Shown here: piece after piece, positions 49,952-57,642 of the stretch
How the letters are laid out: every line of letters starts with the position of its first letter
How positions within the stretch are numbered: the stretch's first letter is position 1
Assembly (NCBI RefSeq): GCF_001449115.1
Contig: NZ_LAIJ01000009.1
Span: forward strand, 558,001-622,000
From: Occallatibacter gabretensis
GTDB lineage: Bacteria > Acidobacteriota > Terriglobia > Terriglobales > Acidobacteriaceae
Length of the DNA: 64,000 nt
Direction: 5' to 3'
The notes under the pieces: generated by a model
Databases searched by the model: none
What the model was told of the DNA's origin: nothing
What the model saw: the letters and a program-made list of their open reading frames with translations, nothing else
Translations under genes and position numbers: made by a program

Positions 49952-50767
49952 TTACGATGCATTATCGGTGTCACGGAGTGTTTTGACTAGTGAAATTCCG
50001 AATACGTATCTAGCACCGGCCTCTTGAAGTTTCATTGCGACAAATTGCATTGTTGTCCCGGATTGATATTTGTCGTCGATGAGAATGACATCTGAATTCG
50101 CTGGTAATTGGTCATTTAAGCGGAGCCCCGTCGCTTCCAAGAGGTTCCATTTTTGCTCAATTGCAGCATCTTTAAGGGGTATCGCTTTGGGGCTGTTGTA
50201 TTCAAAATTTGCCGTTAAATCCTTAATTCCCAAAGTTGTAGCAACTGCCTGGGAAATCTGAGAAGGCAGATCGAACTCCTTGGCAGACATAGGAGGGACC
50301 GAAGTGACGAGTTGTGTGTCTCGGTAGTAAGGAAGATTGGATATTGTATCGATGCAAATACGGCAAAGTCGAGCGATGGCACCAGATTCCTTTTCTAACT
50401 TGGCTGAACGTTCAAGGGCGCCTAGTTCTGTGTACTTTCCATTTGTTGCATCAAAATTGGTGTCAAGGGCAATCGAAAGGTTCAGGCAGTCTCGCAGATA
50501 GATTCTCGATCCCTGCGCCACAATCCATTCTGCAATCTTTGCAAACTCTTCTTCGTCTTGCACGGAGCGCCAGAAATTACCAAATTCATTGTTGGGAAAA
50601 TAGAGTGAGCCCAGTAGCCTTTTCAAAGATTGGCCTAATTGTCTCCTTGAAAGGCACAGAAAACTTACCAACGATAGATGGCTTGCCAGGCACGATCTGA
50701 CGCTGAAGGCTTTCTGTATGGGTTCTCTCAAAGTCAATCCGTTTAGGGACTTGGTTTCGACACTCAA
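49952..50767 (-). CDS. phosphoribosyltransferase-domain protein paired with the DprA-like gene
   Basis: Up to 271 residues; the TTG at 50767 has GGAG 7 bases upstream. Near the C-terminus SDVILIDDKYQSGTTMQFVAMKL (residues about 225-247, read in two parts) is the PRPP-binding loop of type I phosphoribosyltransferases (hydrophobic-DD-x3-GTT). The part before it (about 60-220) is less conserved, with several cysteines (DCLNLS, RLCRICIDT). The first 60 codons (SCLASHLSLVSFLCLSRR) read less like protein than the overlapping frame at 50586-50852, so the true start may be internal or a frameshift may exist. ComFC is the best-known competence protein of this fold and DprA is also a competence protein, but the pairing also fits predicted SLOG/PRTase nucleotide-signalling conflict systems. 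Confidence 0.75.
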   Translation of the reverse strand: MSVETKSLNGLTLREPIQKAFSVRSCLASHLSLVSFLCLSRRQLGQSLKRLLGSLYFPNNEFGNFWRSVQDEEEFAKIAEWIVAQGSRIYLRDCLNLSIALDTNFDATNGKYTELGALERSAKLEKESGAIARLCRICIDTISNLPYYRDTQLVTSVPPMSAKEFDLPSQISQAVATTLGIKDLTANFEYNSPKAIPLKDAAIEQKWNLLEATGLRLNDQLPANSDVILIDDKYQSGTTMQFVAMKLQEAGARYVFGISLVKTLRDTDNAS

Positions 50768-50852
50768 TTATTCGCTCCAACGTGATTGGAACGTGAGAAA
50801 ACGGCGTTTGAGCCTGCTTGCCTGGCCAGTGGAGTTGCACTAATAAAAGCAT
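50586..50852 (-). CDS. possible 88-residue protein overlapping the start of the phosphoribosyltransferase gene
   Basis: From ATG 50852 the frame reads MLLLVQLHWPGKQAQTPFSH, then ITLERIIECRNQVPKRIDFE, then KPSIVGKFSVPFKETI and ends in TGA at 50586-50588. The residue distribution and codon use look more like coding sequence than the phosphoribosyltransferase frame over the same bases. It could be a separate small gene whose end overlaps the true phosphoribosyltransferase start, or the N-terminal part of that protein separated by a frameshift. Only a weak AGGA stands close before the ATG. Confidence 0.4.
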   Translation of the reverse strand: MLLLVQLHWPGKQAQTPFSHVPITLERIIECRNQVPKRIDFERTHTESLQRQIVPGKPSIVGKFSVPFKETIRPIFEKATGLTLFSQQ

Positions 50853-50978
50853 AATCCTACAAACAAAAATCCGAAGAGATAAATGCCACCGCGCGCCTAG
50901 TCTTCCAATAGTCCTTGCAATACTTAGAGATCGATGGTGGAAAATTCGGCATCCTAAGCCATTTAAACTGGATACAGT

Positions 50979-52622
50979 ATGAGCACACTGAAAGCGGTGC
51001 GCGGAACGCGCGATCTTTTGCCGCCCGAGACCGCACTCTGGAACCGCATCGAGGCCACAGCACGTCGGGTCTTCGCCCGCTACAACTTCGGCGAGATCCG
51101 CACGCCGGTCTTTGAAGATACTTCGCTCTTTGCCCGCGGCGTGGGCGAAGAAACCGATATCGTCTCCAAGGAAATGTACACCTGGGAAGACCGCGAGCGA
51201 TTCAACCATCAGTCTATGCAGAAAGCGTGGGTGAGTAATCGCAATTACAAAAGTTTCAAGACGAATGTCTGGGTCAATGAGAAGAGAATTGACCTGGTCG
51301 GAATATTTTCAGGAATTCCTGGCGCTGAGACTATAGGCGCAATCGAGATCGTAAACTTCAGACCCACAGCACAAGATTTTGAATTAGAGGAACTAAAGAA
51401 CGCTGTAGATAGCTACGTGCCGGATGGGCTTACAGCACTCAAGCATGGATTTCTAGTAGTGCCCGAAGATCGAAATGCCGAATCTGTCGAGGAAAAGTCC
51501 TTCCTTTTTGCGAACGTCTTCATTAAAGAACTGAAAGGTGATTTTTTTCAGACCGCCCAGCGCCTCACTCTGCGCCCCGAAAACACCGCCGGCGTGGTCC
51601 GCGCCTACATCGAGCACAAGCTCGGTGAAACCGGCCAGCTTCAAAAGCTCTACTACATAGGCCCGCAGTTCCGCCGCGAGCGCCCGCAGAAAGGCCGCTA
51701 CCGCCAGTTCTCGCAAATCGGCGCCGAAGTCATCGGCCCACCATCCTCCGGCAGCGAGTCGCCCCTGCGCGACGCCGAAGTTCTCGAAATGCTCGCCACG
51801 CTGCTCGACGAGCTCGGCATTACCGGCTGGACGCTCCACATCAACTCCGTCGGCTCCAGCGCCGAACGCGCCAGCTATAACGAAGTTCTCCGCGCCGCAC
51901 TCGTAGACGTAGCGCCGAAGATGTGCGTCGATTGCCAGCGCCGCGCCGTCACCAACCCGCTGCGCGTGCTCGATTGCAAGGTGCCCGAAGATCAGCCGTA
52001 CATCGAAGCGCTGCCCAAAATTTCCGACAACCTGAACGAAGAAACCAAGGCGCACTTCGCGCAGGTCATCGCCGCGCTCGATGCTGCCGGTGTTCCTTAC
52101 ACGCGCAATCACCGCCTCGTGCGCGGCCTCGATTACTACACCCGCACCACTTTCGAGTTCACCCACGGCGGCCTCGGCGCACAGAACGCGCTGCTCGGCG
52201 GCGGCCGTTATGACGGCCTCAGTGAAGCCATTGGCGGACCCAAGGCTCCCGGCATCGGCTTCGCCATGGGCGAAGACCGCCTCGTGCTCACTCTGCAATC
52301 GCAGGAAACCGCACAAGCCGAAAAGATGGACGCCTACATCGCCCCACTCGGCGAATCCCTCAACGCCGCAGCTCTAGCCCTCGCCCGCGAGCTGCGCCGC
52401 GCAAATCCGGGACCGGCCCTCAGTGTCGAATTGGGCGACGGCTCGTTCCGGCTCAAAAAGAGCTTTGAAGCCGCCGACAAGGTAGCCCGCAGCATCATCA
52501 TCCTCGGCGAAGACGAGCTCCAATCCGGTATCCTGACAGTCAAGAACTTCGCAACCGGCACACAAATCAAGGTTCCGCGCGCCGAACTCGCCACGCATCT
52601 TCGCAAGCCCGTCAGCGAATAA
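50979..52622 (+). CDS. hisS: histidyl-tRNA synthetase with an in-frame inserted segment
   Basis: 547 residues, against about 420-430 for bacterial HisRS. Class II core motifs are intact: AVRGTRDLLPPETALW, FEDTSLFARGVGEETD, LTLRPENTAGVVRAYIEH, RRERPQKGRYRQFSQIGAEV (motif 2), LVRGLDYYTRT (histidine-binding HisA motif), and GIGFAMGEDRLVL (motif 3), followed by the anticodon-binding domain. Between MYTWEDRER and AQRLTLRPE about 117 residues (75-191) are inserted where other HisRS have a two-to-ten-residue turn. Without them the length is 430. The frame is maintained, so the enzyme may still work. It is followed after 15 bp by aspS in the same orientation, a frequent pairing. Confidence 0.95.
   Translation: MSTLKAVRGTRDLLPPETALWNRIEATARRVFARYNFGEIRTPVFEDTSLFARGVGEETDIVSKEMYTWEDRERFNHQSMQKAWVSNRNYKSFKTNVWVNEKRIDLVGIFSGIPGAETIGAIEIVNFRPTAQDFELEELKNAVDSYVPDGLTALKHGFLVVPEDRNAESVEEKSFLFANVFIKELKGDFFQTAQRLTLRPENTAGVVRAYIEHKLGETGQLQKLYYIGPQFRRERPQKGRYRQFSQIGAEVIGPPSSGSESPLRDAEVLEMLATLLDELGITGWTLHINSVGSSAERASYNEVLRAALVDVAPKMCVDCQRRAVTNPLRVLDCKVPEDQPYIEALPKISDNLNEETKAHFAQVIAALDAAGVPYTRNHRLVRGLDYYTRTTFEFTHGGLGAQNALLGGGRYDGLSEAIGGPKAPGIGFAMGEDRLVLTLQSQETAQAEKMDAYIAPLGESLNAAALALARELRRANPGPALSVELGDGSFRLKKSFEAADKVARSIIILGEDELQSGILTVKNFATGTQIKVPRAELATHLRKPVSE
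51201..51551 (+). other. foreign-looking 351-bp in-frame insertion in hisS
   Basis: The segment is visibly richer in A/T at third codon positions (for example AAT, TTT, GAA, ATA, AGA codons) than hisS on either side. It encodes strands and helices in an order reminiscent of the PD-(D/E)xK nuclease fold: KRIDLVGIF (Asp at the end of a strand), TIGAIEIVNF (E-x-V where nucleases have E-x-K), FELEELKNAVDSY (helix) and LKHGFLVVPED (strand). It has no intein splice motifs (no Cys/Ser with block A at the left, no terminal His-Asn). No flanking direct or inverted repeat was evident. Boundaries are approximate. Confidence 0.75.
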
Positions 52623-52637
52623 CACAAGGAAAAAGCA

Positions 52638-54512
52638 GTGCTCGACTTTTTAGGCAATCTCGAACGGACGCATCTCTGCGGCACTCTGCGCGCCTCGGAT
52701 GCAGGCAAAAACGTCGTCGTCATGGGCTGGGTTAACCGCCGCCGCGACCACGGCAACCTCATCTTCCTCGATCTCCGCGACCGCACCGGCATCTGCCAGG
52801 TGGTGCTCGATCACGACCTCGTTCCAGAAGGCCACAAGAAGGGTGAGGCCGTCCGTCCCGAATACGTCGTCGCCGCCGTGGGCAAGGTGCGCCTGCGCGC
52901 GCCGGACGCCATCAACCCCAAGATGGTCACCGGCGAAATCGAAATTGAAGCCACCGAGCTGCGCATACTCAATGACACGCGCCTCGCGCCTTTTTCGCCC
53001 GCTGACGATGCCATTGTCAACGAGGAAACTCGACTCAAGTATCGCTACGTAGACCTGCGCCGCACCGAGATGCAGCGCAACTTCTGGCTGCGCCATGAGA
53101 TCACCCGCGCCATCCGCGAGAGCCTCAGCGCCGAGGGCTTCCTCGAAATCGAAACGCCTATCCTCAACAAGTCCACCCCGGAGGGCGCGCGTGATTTTCT
53201 CGTTCCCAGCCGCGTGAACCCGGGCAGCTTCTATGCGCTGCCGCAGTCGCCGCAGATCTTCAAGCAGATCCTCATGATCTCCGGCTTCGACCGCTACTTC
53301 CAGGTCGCGCGCTGCTTCCGTGATGAAGACCTGCGCGCCGACCGCCAGCTTGAGTTCACGCAGATCGATCTCGAGATGAGCTTCCCGCGGCAGGAGCATG
53401 TCTTCGCCGTCGTCGAGCACTTTCTCAAGGCCGCCTTCGCCGCCGCAGGCGTTGATCTGCCCACGCCGTTCCGAAAGATCACTTACGACGAGTCAATGCG
53501 TCAGTTCGGCTCCGACAAGCCGGACATGCGCCTGCCCGGCCTCACCGACGTGCGCTCCGCCTTCACAGATGAGCAGCTTGCCACGCTTCAGATCGATCCG
53601 GCTCTGCCCGTCGTTGCGCTGCGCATTCCCAATGTGGGCGAGCTCTCGCGCAAGGAACGCGAAGATAATCATCCTTCCTTCGATTTGAAGAAGGGCGCAA
53701 AATTCATCGATGACTTCAAGCGCCTCGCAAAGGGTTTTCCCGAGTCCGCGGCCAGGGTGCGCGAACTTGCGGGTGCGTCTGACGCAGACTTCGTCATCAT
53801 CGTCGCCGGAGACCCGACGCATCACATCAATGCCAGCGACACCAAGTTTGAAGGCCGTCTCTCTGAGCGCGAGATCAACGTCTACGCAGCCGCAGGCAAC
53901 TTCCGGTCGGAGCTCGCGAAGAAGTACGCGGAGAGACACAAAGCCTTTCAAGTCACCGAAGAGATCGTCCAGAACGCAGACCCGAAGAGCGGAAAGATCA
54001 TCGACGGCTCAAAGGCCTTCCAGCCCATCTGGATCGTTGACTTCCCCATGTTCGAGTATGAGCTTGCCAGCGGCAAATGGGTTCCCGCGCATCATCCCTT
54101 CACCGCGCCGCATGAGCATGACATGCCGAACCTCGTCACCGATCCGGCCTCTGTCCGCGCCAACTGCTATGACCTTGCCATGAATGGCCTTGAGCTTGGC
54201 TCAGGCTCCATCCGTATTCATCGCAAGGACGTGCAACAGCAGATTTTCGCCTCGCTCGGCATGAGTGAAGAAGAAGCCAAGGCCCGCTTCGGCTTCTTCC
54301 TCGATGCGCTTGAGTACGGCACGCCTCCGCACGGCGGCATCGCGCTCGGCCTCGACCGCATTGTGATGCTGCTGACCGGCGCGCCCAGCTTGCGCGAGGT
54401 CATCGCCTTCCCCAAAACAGCAAGGGCGCTCGACCTGATGTCCGAAGCGCCCACAACCGTCACCGAGCAGCAGCTGAAAGAGCTGCATATCAAAGTTGTA
54501 CTGAAGAGCTGA
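52638..54512 (+). CDS. aspS: aspartyl-tRNA synthetase, bacterial type
   Basis: 624 residues from a GTG start with AAGGAA upstream. The N-terminal OB-fold binds the anticodon ([20 protein letters not shown]); the class II core contains [46 protein letters not shown] (motif 2) and [14 protein letters not shown] (motif 3); the bacterial GAD insertion domain occupies about 300-425. It charges tRNA-Asp. Whether it is discriminating or also charges tRNA-Asn cannot be decided here. Cotranscribed with hisS. Confidence 0.97.
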   Translation: MLDFLGNLERTHLCGTLRASDAGKNVVVMGWVNRRRDHGNLIFLDLRDRTGICQVVLDHDLVPEGHKKGEAVRPEYVVAAVGKVRLRAPDAINPKMVTGEIEIEATELRILNDTRLAPFSPADDAIVNEETRLKYRYVDLRRTEMQRNFWLRHEITRAIRESLSAEGFLEIETPILNKSTPEGARDFLVPSRVNPGSFYALPQSPQIFKQILMISGFDRYFQVARCFRDEDLRADRQLEFTQIDLEMSFPRQEHVFAVVEHFLKAAFAAAGVDLPTPFRKITYDESMRQFGSDKPDMRLPGLTDVRSAFTDEQLATLQIDPALPVVALRIPNVGELSRKEREDNHPSFDLKKGAKFIDDFKRLAKGFPESAARVRELAGASDADFVIIVAGDPTHHINASDTKFEGRLSEREINVYAAAGNFRSELAKKYAERHKAFQVTEEIVQNADPKSGKIIDGSKAFQPIWIVDFPMFEYELASGKWVPAHHPFTAPHEHDMPNLVTDPASVRANCYDLAMNGLELGSGSIRIHRKDVQQQIFASLGMSEEEAKARFGFFLDALEYGTPPHGGIALGLDRIVMLLTGAPSLREVIAFPKTARALDLMSEAPTTVTEQQLKELHIKVVLKS

Positions 54513-54523
54513 ATGGCACAATT

Positions 54524-54970
54524 TTACTGAGTGTTTGTCTCAAGCCGTTTCAGCATTGACAGAACCTCAGGCAACGCAAAAAGCAACGTTCCTGCGACCC
54601 AAAAGTAGTGCCCGACGAGTGGCCTGAACTCAAAGTGCGCAAACAGGGTCCAAGTTGCAACAAAGCAAGGCAGCGTTGCAGCTACAAGAATCAACTGTAT
54701 TCTGTGGGAGCGTGACCAGATGCAAAGCGAGAGGAACGCTACAACCAACAGGTTGGCACAGCCACTCAAAATCGTCAGGATCGCATCCACGTCTAACCCA
54801 GTTCCGCGCTGTTCTATGAGGCTTCCTGGAACAACCAGATTAGCCCAATAAGCGCAGACCCAACCAGGCATCGCGGGATTTGCCCGAAATTCCGGACTCG
54901 TGATTGCGGGTAGAGCAAAGCTGGCGGCAAAAACAATGAATGCAGGAAGGCGAAGATGCCAAGCTTTCAC
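54524..54970 (-). CDS. small multi-pass membrane protein, unknown
   Basis: 148 residues with about four hydrophobic helices (LPAFIVFAASFALPAITS, ILSGCANLLVVAFLSLCIW, IQLILVAATLPCFVATWTLF, YFWVAGTLLFALPEVLSML). No family recognised. Its ATG overlaps the stop of the Uma2 gene by 4 bp, so the two are translated together, and it is convergent with aspS. Confidence 0.75.
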   Translation of the reverse strand: MKAWHLRLPAFIVFAASFALPAITSPEFRANPAMPGWVCAYWANLVVPGSLIEQRGTGLDVDAILTILSGCANLLVVAFLSLCIWSRSHRIQLILVAATLPCFVATWTLFAHFEFRPLVGHYFWVAGTLLFALPEVLSMLKRLETNTQ

Positions 54971-55512
54971 GCCCGATCCAGCTCGGCAAACATCTCGCTC
55001 AGCACAACACAGATCGGCGTACCTGCAACAACCAGCTCCCCGGTCTTAACCTCTTCCAGCGCCGAGCCGTTGTCTGTGTAAACAATCCGCCGTTCCGGAT
55101 CGATCACCCAGATGTTTTGCACGCCAAATTCGCGGTACTCGGCAGCCTTGGCATGGAAATCTGAAAGCCGGTCCTCCGGCGAAAGAATCTCAATAGCAAT
55201 CAACGGCGGCTGCGTCACATAGCGCTCGAATTTGTCCTCCGCCAACGTGACAAGCACATCAGGAACGCGGAACCGCCGCTTCTGCGTCTGCGTCCGAAGT
55301 TCAGGAAAGATTCCCACGCCCCATTCGGCCCGCTTCATCCAAAAAAGTGCCGTCAGATAACCCTGAATAAGAGAGTGCTCTTTCTCGCCCAAGTTCCGTT
55401 CCTCGATGCGCCCATCGACAAACTCGCGGTCGGGACTCCAGGCGGTGTGCAGATACTCCCGCACCGTCCAGAGCTCTTCCGTTTCGTCAAACGTTTTGGG
55501 CAGAGTCGCCAT
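54967..55512 (-). CDS. Uma2 family protein (DUF820, PD-(D/E)xK-type fold)
   Basis: 181 residues. DREFVDGRIEERNLGEKEHSLIQ at the N-terminus, then FRVPDVLVTL (catalytic-type Asp), LIAIEILSPEDR (ExL variant of ExK), AAEYREFGVQNIWVIDPERR and IVYTDN are the typical Uma2 motifs. This family has a restriction-endonuclease fold and is expanded in cyanobacteria and Acidobacteria; its function is not settled. Composition is like the core genome. The small membrane protein gene overlaps its end. Confidence 0.9.
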   Translation of the reverse strand: MATLPKTFDETEELWTVREYLHTAWSPDREFVDGRIEERNLGEKEHSLIQGYLTALFWMKRAEWGVGIFPELRTQTQKRRFRVPDVLVTLAEDKFERYVTQPPLIAIEILSPEDRLSDFHAKAAEYREFGVQNIWVIDPERRIVYTDNGSALEEVKTGELVVAGTPICVVLSEMFAELDRA

Positions 55513-55585
55513 GTGTTGATTATGCTCCCAATCGGGCCTTCGGAGCCAACAACGGGCTCATGACAAAGGTCATAGAAACAGATTG

Positions 55586-55876
55586 CTAGCCCTCGATCGT
55601 ATCGCCCTCATCCTCGCCCTCAACGGCAATGCGCAGCCGCTTCAACCAGTCGCGATCGTTCTTTGTAAACGCCGTGCCCTCTTCCGTTTCATCGGTCTCT
55701 TCGGAGTCGCCTTCGATGACCTCGTTGAGGCCGATTGTGGCCTCAAGCATCAGCAACACATCAAAGCCATGCTTGCGGATGTCCTGCACAACGCCGGCGA
55801 TCTGTTCGCTCTCAATGACCGACTCGTGAATTGCTTCCCCGAGTTGCTGAATCAGTTCGCGCAGGCGGGATGTCAA
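55586..55876 (-). CDS. 96-residue acidic protein of unknown function
   Basis: TTG start with GGAGG 5 bases upstream. The N-terminal half is helical (RLRELIQQLGEAIHESVIE, IAGVVQDIRKHGFDVLLML); a run of Glu, Asp and Thr (EVIEGDSEETDETEEG) leads to a charged helix (NDRDWLKRLRIAVEGEDEGD). The regular spacing and good start support a real cytoplasmic protein. I do not recognise the family. Confidence 0.7.
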   Translation of the reverse strand: MTSRLRELIQQLGEAIHESVIESEQIAGVVQDIRKHGFDVLLMLEATIGLNEVIEGDSEETDETEEGTAFTKNDRDWLKRLRIAVEGEDEGDTIEG

Positions 55877-56034
55877 GGTTACCTCCAGAACGGCGGCCGG
55901 TTTCTGGTGCAGTTCGGCTTGGATTTATCTACCTTACTGCCAGCAAGGCCCGAGAGCAACAGCGGGCAGCGAGGAATTCCGCAAATCCAGCCGCCCGAAT
56001 ATTGCCAGCACCATGCTGATACCATTTTAAAGGA

Positions 56035-56445
56035 ATGAGACCGCAGACCATCGGCCGGGTTCTCGGCGTCGGCGTGCGTGTAGCCGGGCGATTGGCAAAC
56101 GAACGCCTCTCCGGCCAGCGCCAGGGCCAACCCTTTCAGATCCAGCCATCCGGAGCGCCCGCAACTCCAGCTCCGTCAAGAGGATCCGGGCGCAAATCAG
56201 GCAGCCTCAGACGCGGGGCAGCAGGCTTTTTCAAGCCCTTCACGCGCGTTGGCGGAATCGTCTTCCTCGAAGTGACCGGCGCTTTCTTTCTGCTCTTTGT
56301 GCTGATCTTCGGTCAGATGGCCTGGCGCATGCGGTCGAACTACGCCGTCGGACCTGACCACTGGAAATTTCTCGCCGCAATCGCACTCTCACTTCTCTTT
56401 GTCTATCTGAGCGTCAGTTCCTTCTGGCGCGCGCGGAAGCGGTAG
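56035..56445 (+). CDS. 136-residue protein with two C-terminal membrane helices
   Basis: The first 75 residues are basic and rich in Gly, Pro, Gln and Ser (RLSGQRQGQPFQIQPSGAP), probably disordered. Two membrane helices follow (GIVFLEVTGAFFLLFVLIFG and FLAAIALSLLFVYLSVSSFW), and the C-terminus is basic (RARKR). AAAGGA is directly next to the ATG, which is unusually close. Unknown function; likely an inner-membrane anchor with a cytoplasmic N-terminal tail. Confidence 0.65.
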   Translation: MRPQTIGRVLGVGVRVAGRLANERLSGQRQGQPFQIQPSGAPATPAPSRGSGRKSGSLRRGAAGFFKPFTRVGGIVFLEVTGAFFLLFVLIFGQMAWRMRSNYAVGPDHWKFLAAIALSLLFVYLSVSSFWRARKR

Positions 56446-56460
56446 GGTGTATTGAACCGG

Positions 56461-56598
56461 CTACGCTGAATTCCGCCCGGAGCGTGTCACCGCCCATATA
56501 AACACCGCGATTCCAACCATGACAAGAAGCAGAAAAGCAAAGCCGCCGCCGCCGTGAAAACCGAAGCGGAGCATAGCAAGAGAGTTGGGCGTGATCAT
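56461..56598 (-). CDS. 45-residue single-span membrane protein
   Basis: The frame begins MITPNSLAMLRFGFHGGGGF, has the membrane helix AFLLLVMVGIAVFIWAV and ends TRSGRNSA. AGGAG lies 7 bases before the ATG, a strong ribosome site. It follows the TMEM175-like gene (stop at 56701) by about 100 bp on the same strand. Unknown function. Confidence 0.7.
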   Translation of the reverse strand: MITPNSLAMLRFGFHGGGGFAFLLLVMVGIAVFIWAVTRSGRNSA

Positions 56599-56700
56599 GG
56601 TGTTTCTCCTCAATAGATGAAGCATGAGCGGCTATGCGCATCGATCGGGCGCGCATAGCCGCATCGGTAGAGACACACATTTTCAACCGCAGTTGTTGTG

Positions 56701-57351
56701 TTACGAAGGGGCTTGGCCAGTTTCCTTCTTCCGGCCCAGCCTCGGCGCAATCGCATAATTCAACTGCAACACCACAATCACCGCAATGCTCAGCCACACG
56801 CGCACAAAGCAGAGCGCCGCTCCCGCAGCATACAGCGACTGCGCGATCAAAATGCGCCGGCATACGCTCAGCTGCACATCCTTCGGGACGTCGGCCTTGA
56901 TCAGGCCCTGGCGCGCGGCATACATCCAGCTCCAGTAGAGCATCGCGCCCAGCGCCAGAATATTCAGCCAGTAGATGCCCAGCGCCAGCCGGTAGGTAAT
57001 GAACTCCGCCAGCAGCCGCGTTGAAAACGGCACCAGCGTTGTGACAAACAGAAACCCCAGGTGAATCCACGTCAGGTCGCGGTTGCCTTCGCTGATATTG
57101 TTCAGCTGCGTCTGCTGGCCCGCCCAGAAGATGCCCAGCGTCAGAAAGCTCATGCCGTAGGTAATCCACTGCGGGGCCATCCCCGCAAGCGCAGCCAGCA
57201 GGTCATGCTCTGAGTGCACCTGCGCCGCCACGGGCACATGCAGGTCCAGCACCAGCAGCGTCATCGCAACGGCAAAGATGCCGTCGCTCAGCGCCGCCAG
57301 CCGCTCCAGATTGCGGCCCTGAATGCGGTTGTAAAGAAGTGGCAGTGGCAT
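56701..57351 (-). CDS. TMEM175 (DUF1211) family potassium-channel-like protein
   Basis: 216 residues. RLAALSDGIFAVAMTLLVLDL near residue 17-37 is the signature first helix (FSDG...T...L), with five further membrane helices. Prokaryotic TMEM175 proteins form tetrameric potassium channels; function here is inferred from the family. It is flanked on the same strand by two genes for very small membrane proteins, 57374-57544 upstream by 22 bp and 56461-56598 downstream. Confidence 0.88.
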   Translation of the reverse strand: MPLPLLYNRIQGRNLERLAALSDGIFAVAMTLLVLDLHVPVAAQVHSEHDLLAALAGMAPQWITYGMSFLTLGIFWAGQQTQLNNISEGNRDLTWIHLGFLFVTTLVPFSTRLLAEFITYRLALGIYWLNILALGAMLYWSWMYAARQGLIKADVPKDVQLSVCRRILIAQSLYAAGAALCFVRVWLSIAVIVVLQLNYAIAPRLGRKKETGQAPS

Positions 57352-57373
57352 CGTCCGGCTTACTCCGCGTCCA

Positions 57374-57544
57374 TTAAACCAGCGGCTTGGGTGGCTTTTT
57401 TATCAGCCGCCAAACGCCCAGCCCAATCGCCAGCAGGCCCAGAATGTAAAACGGCCAGGCATTCATGTGCGTGTGGACCACCCAGCCCCGATAGATCACA
57501 AATACCCCGGCGGCCATAAGAAGAATGCCGCGAAAGAGATTCAT
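57374..57544 (-). CDS. 56-residue membrane protein
   Basis: Begins MNLFRGILLMAAGVFVIYRG, then WVVHTHMNAWPFYILGLLAI and ends GLGVWRLIKKPPKPLV. Two membrane helices are separated by a short His-containing turn, and the tail is basic. AGGAGAAG lies upstream of the ATG. It is probably in one operon with the TMEM175-like gene that begins 22 bases downstream. Unknown function. Confidence 0.7.
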   Translation of the reverse strand: MNLFRGILLMAAGVFVIYRGWVVHTHMNAWPFYILGLLAIGLGVWRLIKKPPKPLV

Positions 57545-57642
57545 CCCTGCTTCTCCTGATTCATAATTCTCTCTATCCTACCTCGCAACCCGCATTGACC
57601 CGGCAGCATGTAGCTCCCTATCGTTGGGAAAGAGGATATTGC

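Noticed and set aside
50853..51209. Upstream extension of the minus-strand frame 50586-51209 across the hisS start
   Set aside because: Over the GC-rich hisS start the minus-strand frame is only the complement of real coding sequence; only the part from 50852 onward looks coding.
51201..51551. Intein in hisS
   Set aside because: There is no nucleophilic Cys/Ser/Thr with block A motif at the left border and no His-Asn at the right; at about 117 residues it is also shorter than known mini-inteins.
51201..51551. Short palindromic in-frame element like those of Rickettsia genes
   Set aside because: The segment is much longer than such elements, lacks palindromic structure by eye, and looks like a folded domain.
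57545..57642. Glycine riboswitch upstream of gcvT
   Set aside because: Only 98 bases separate the genes and no aptamer-like conserved elements are visible.
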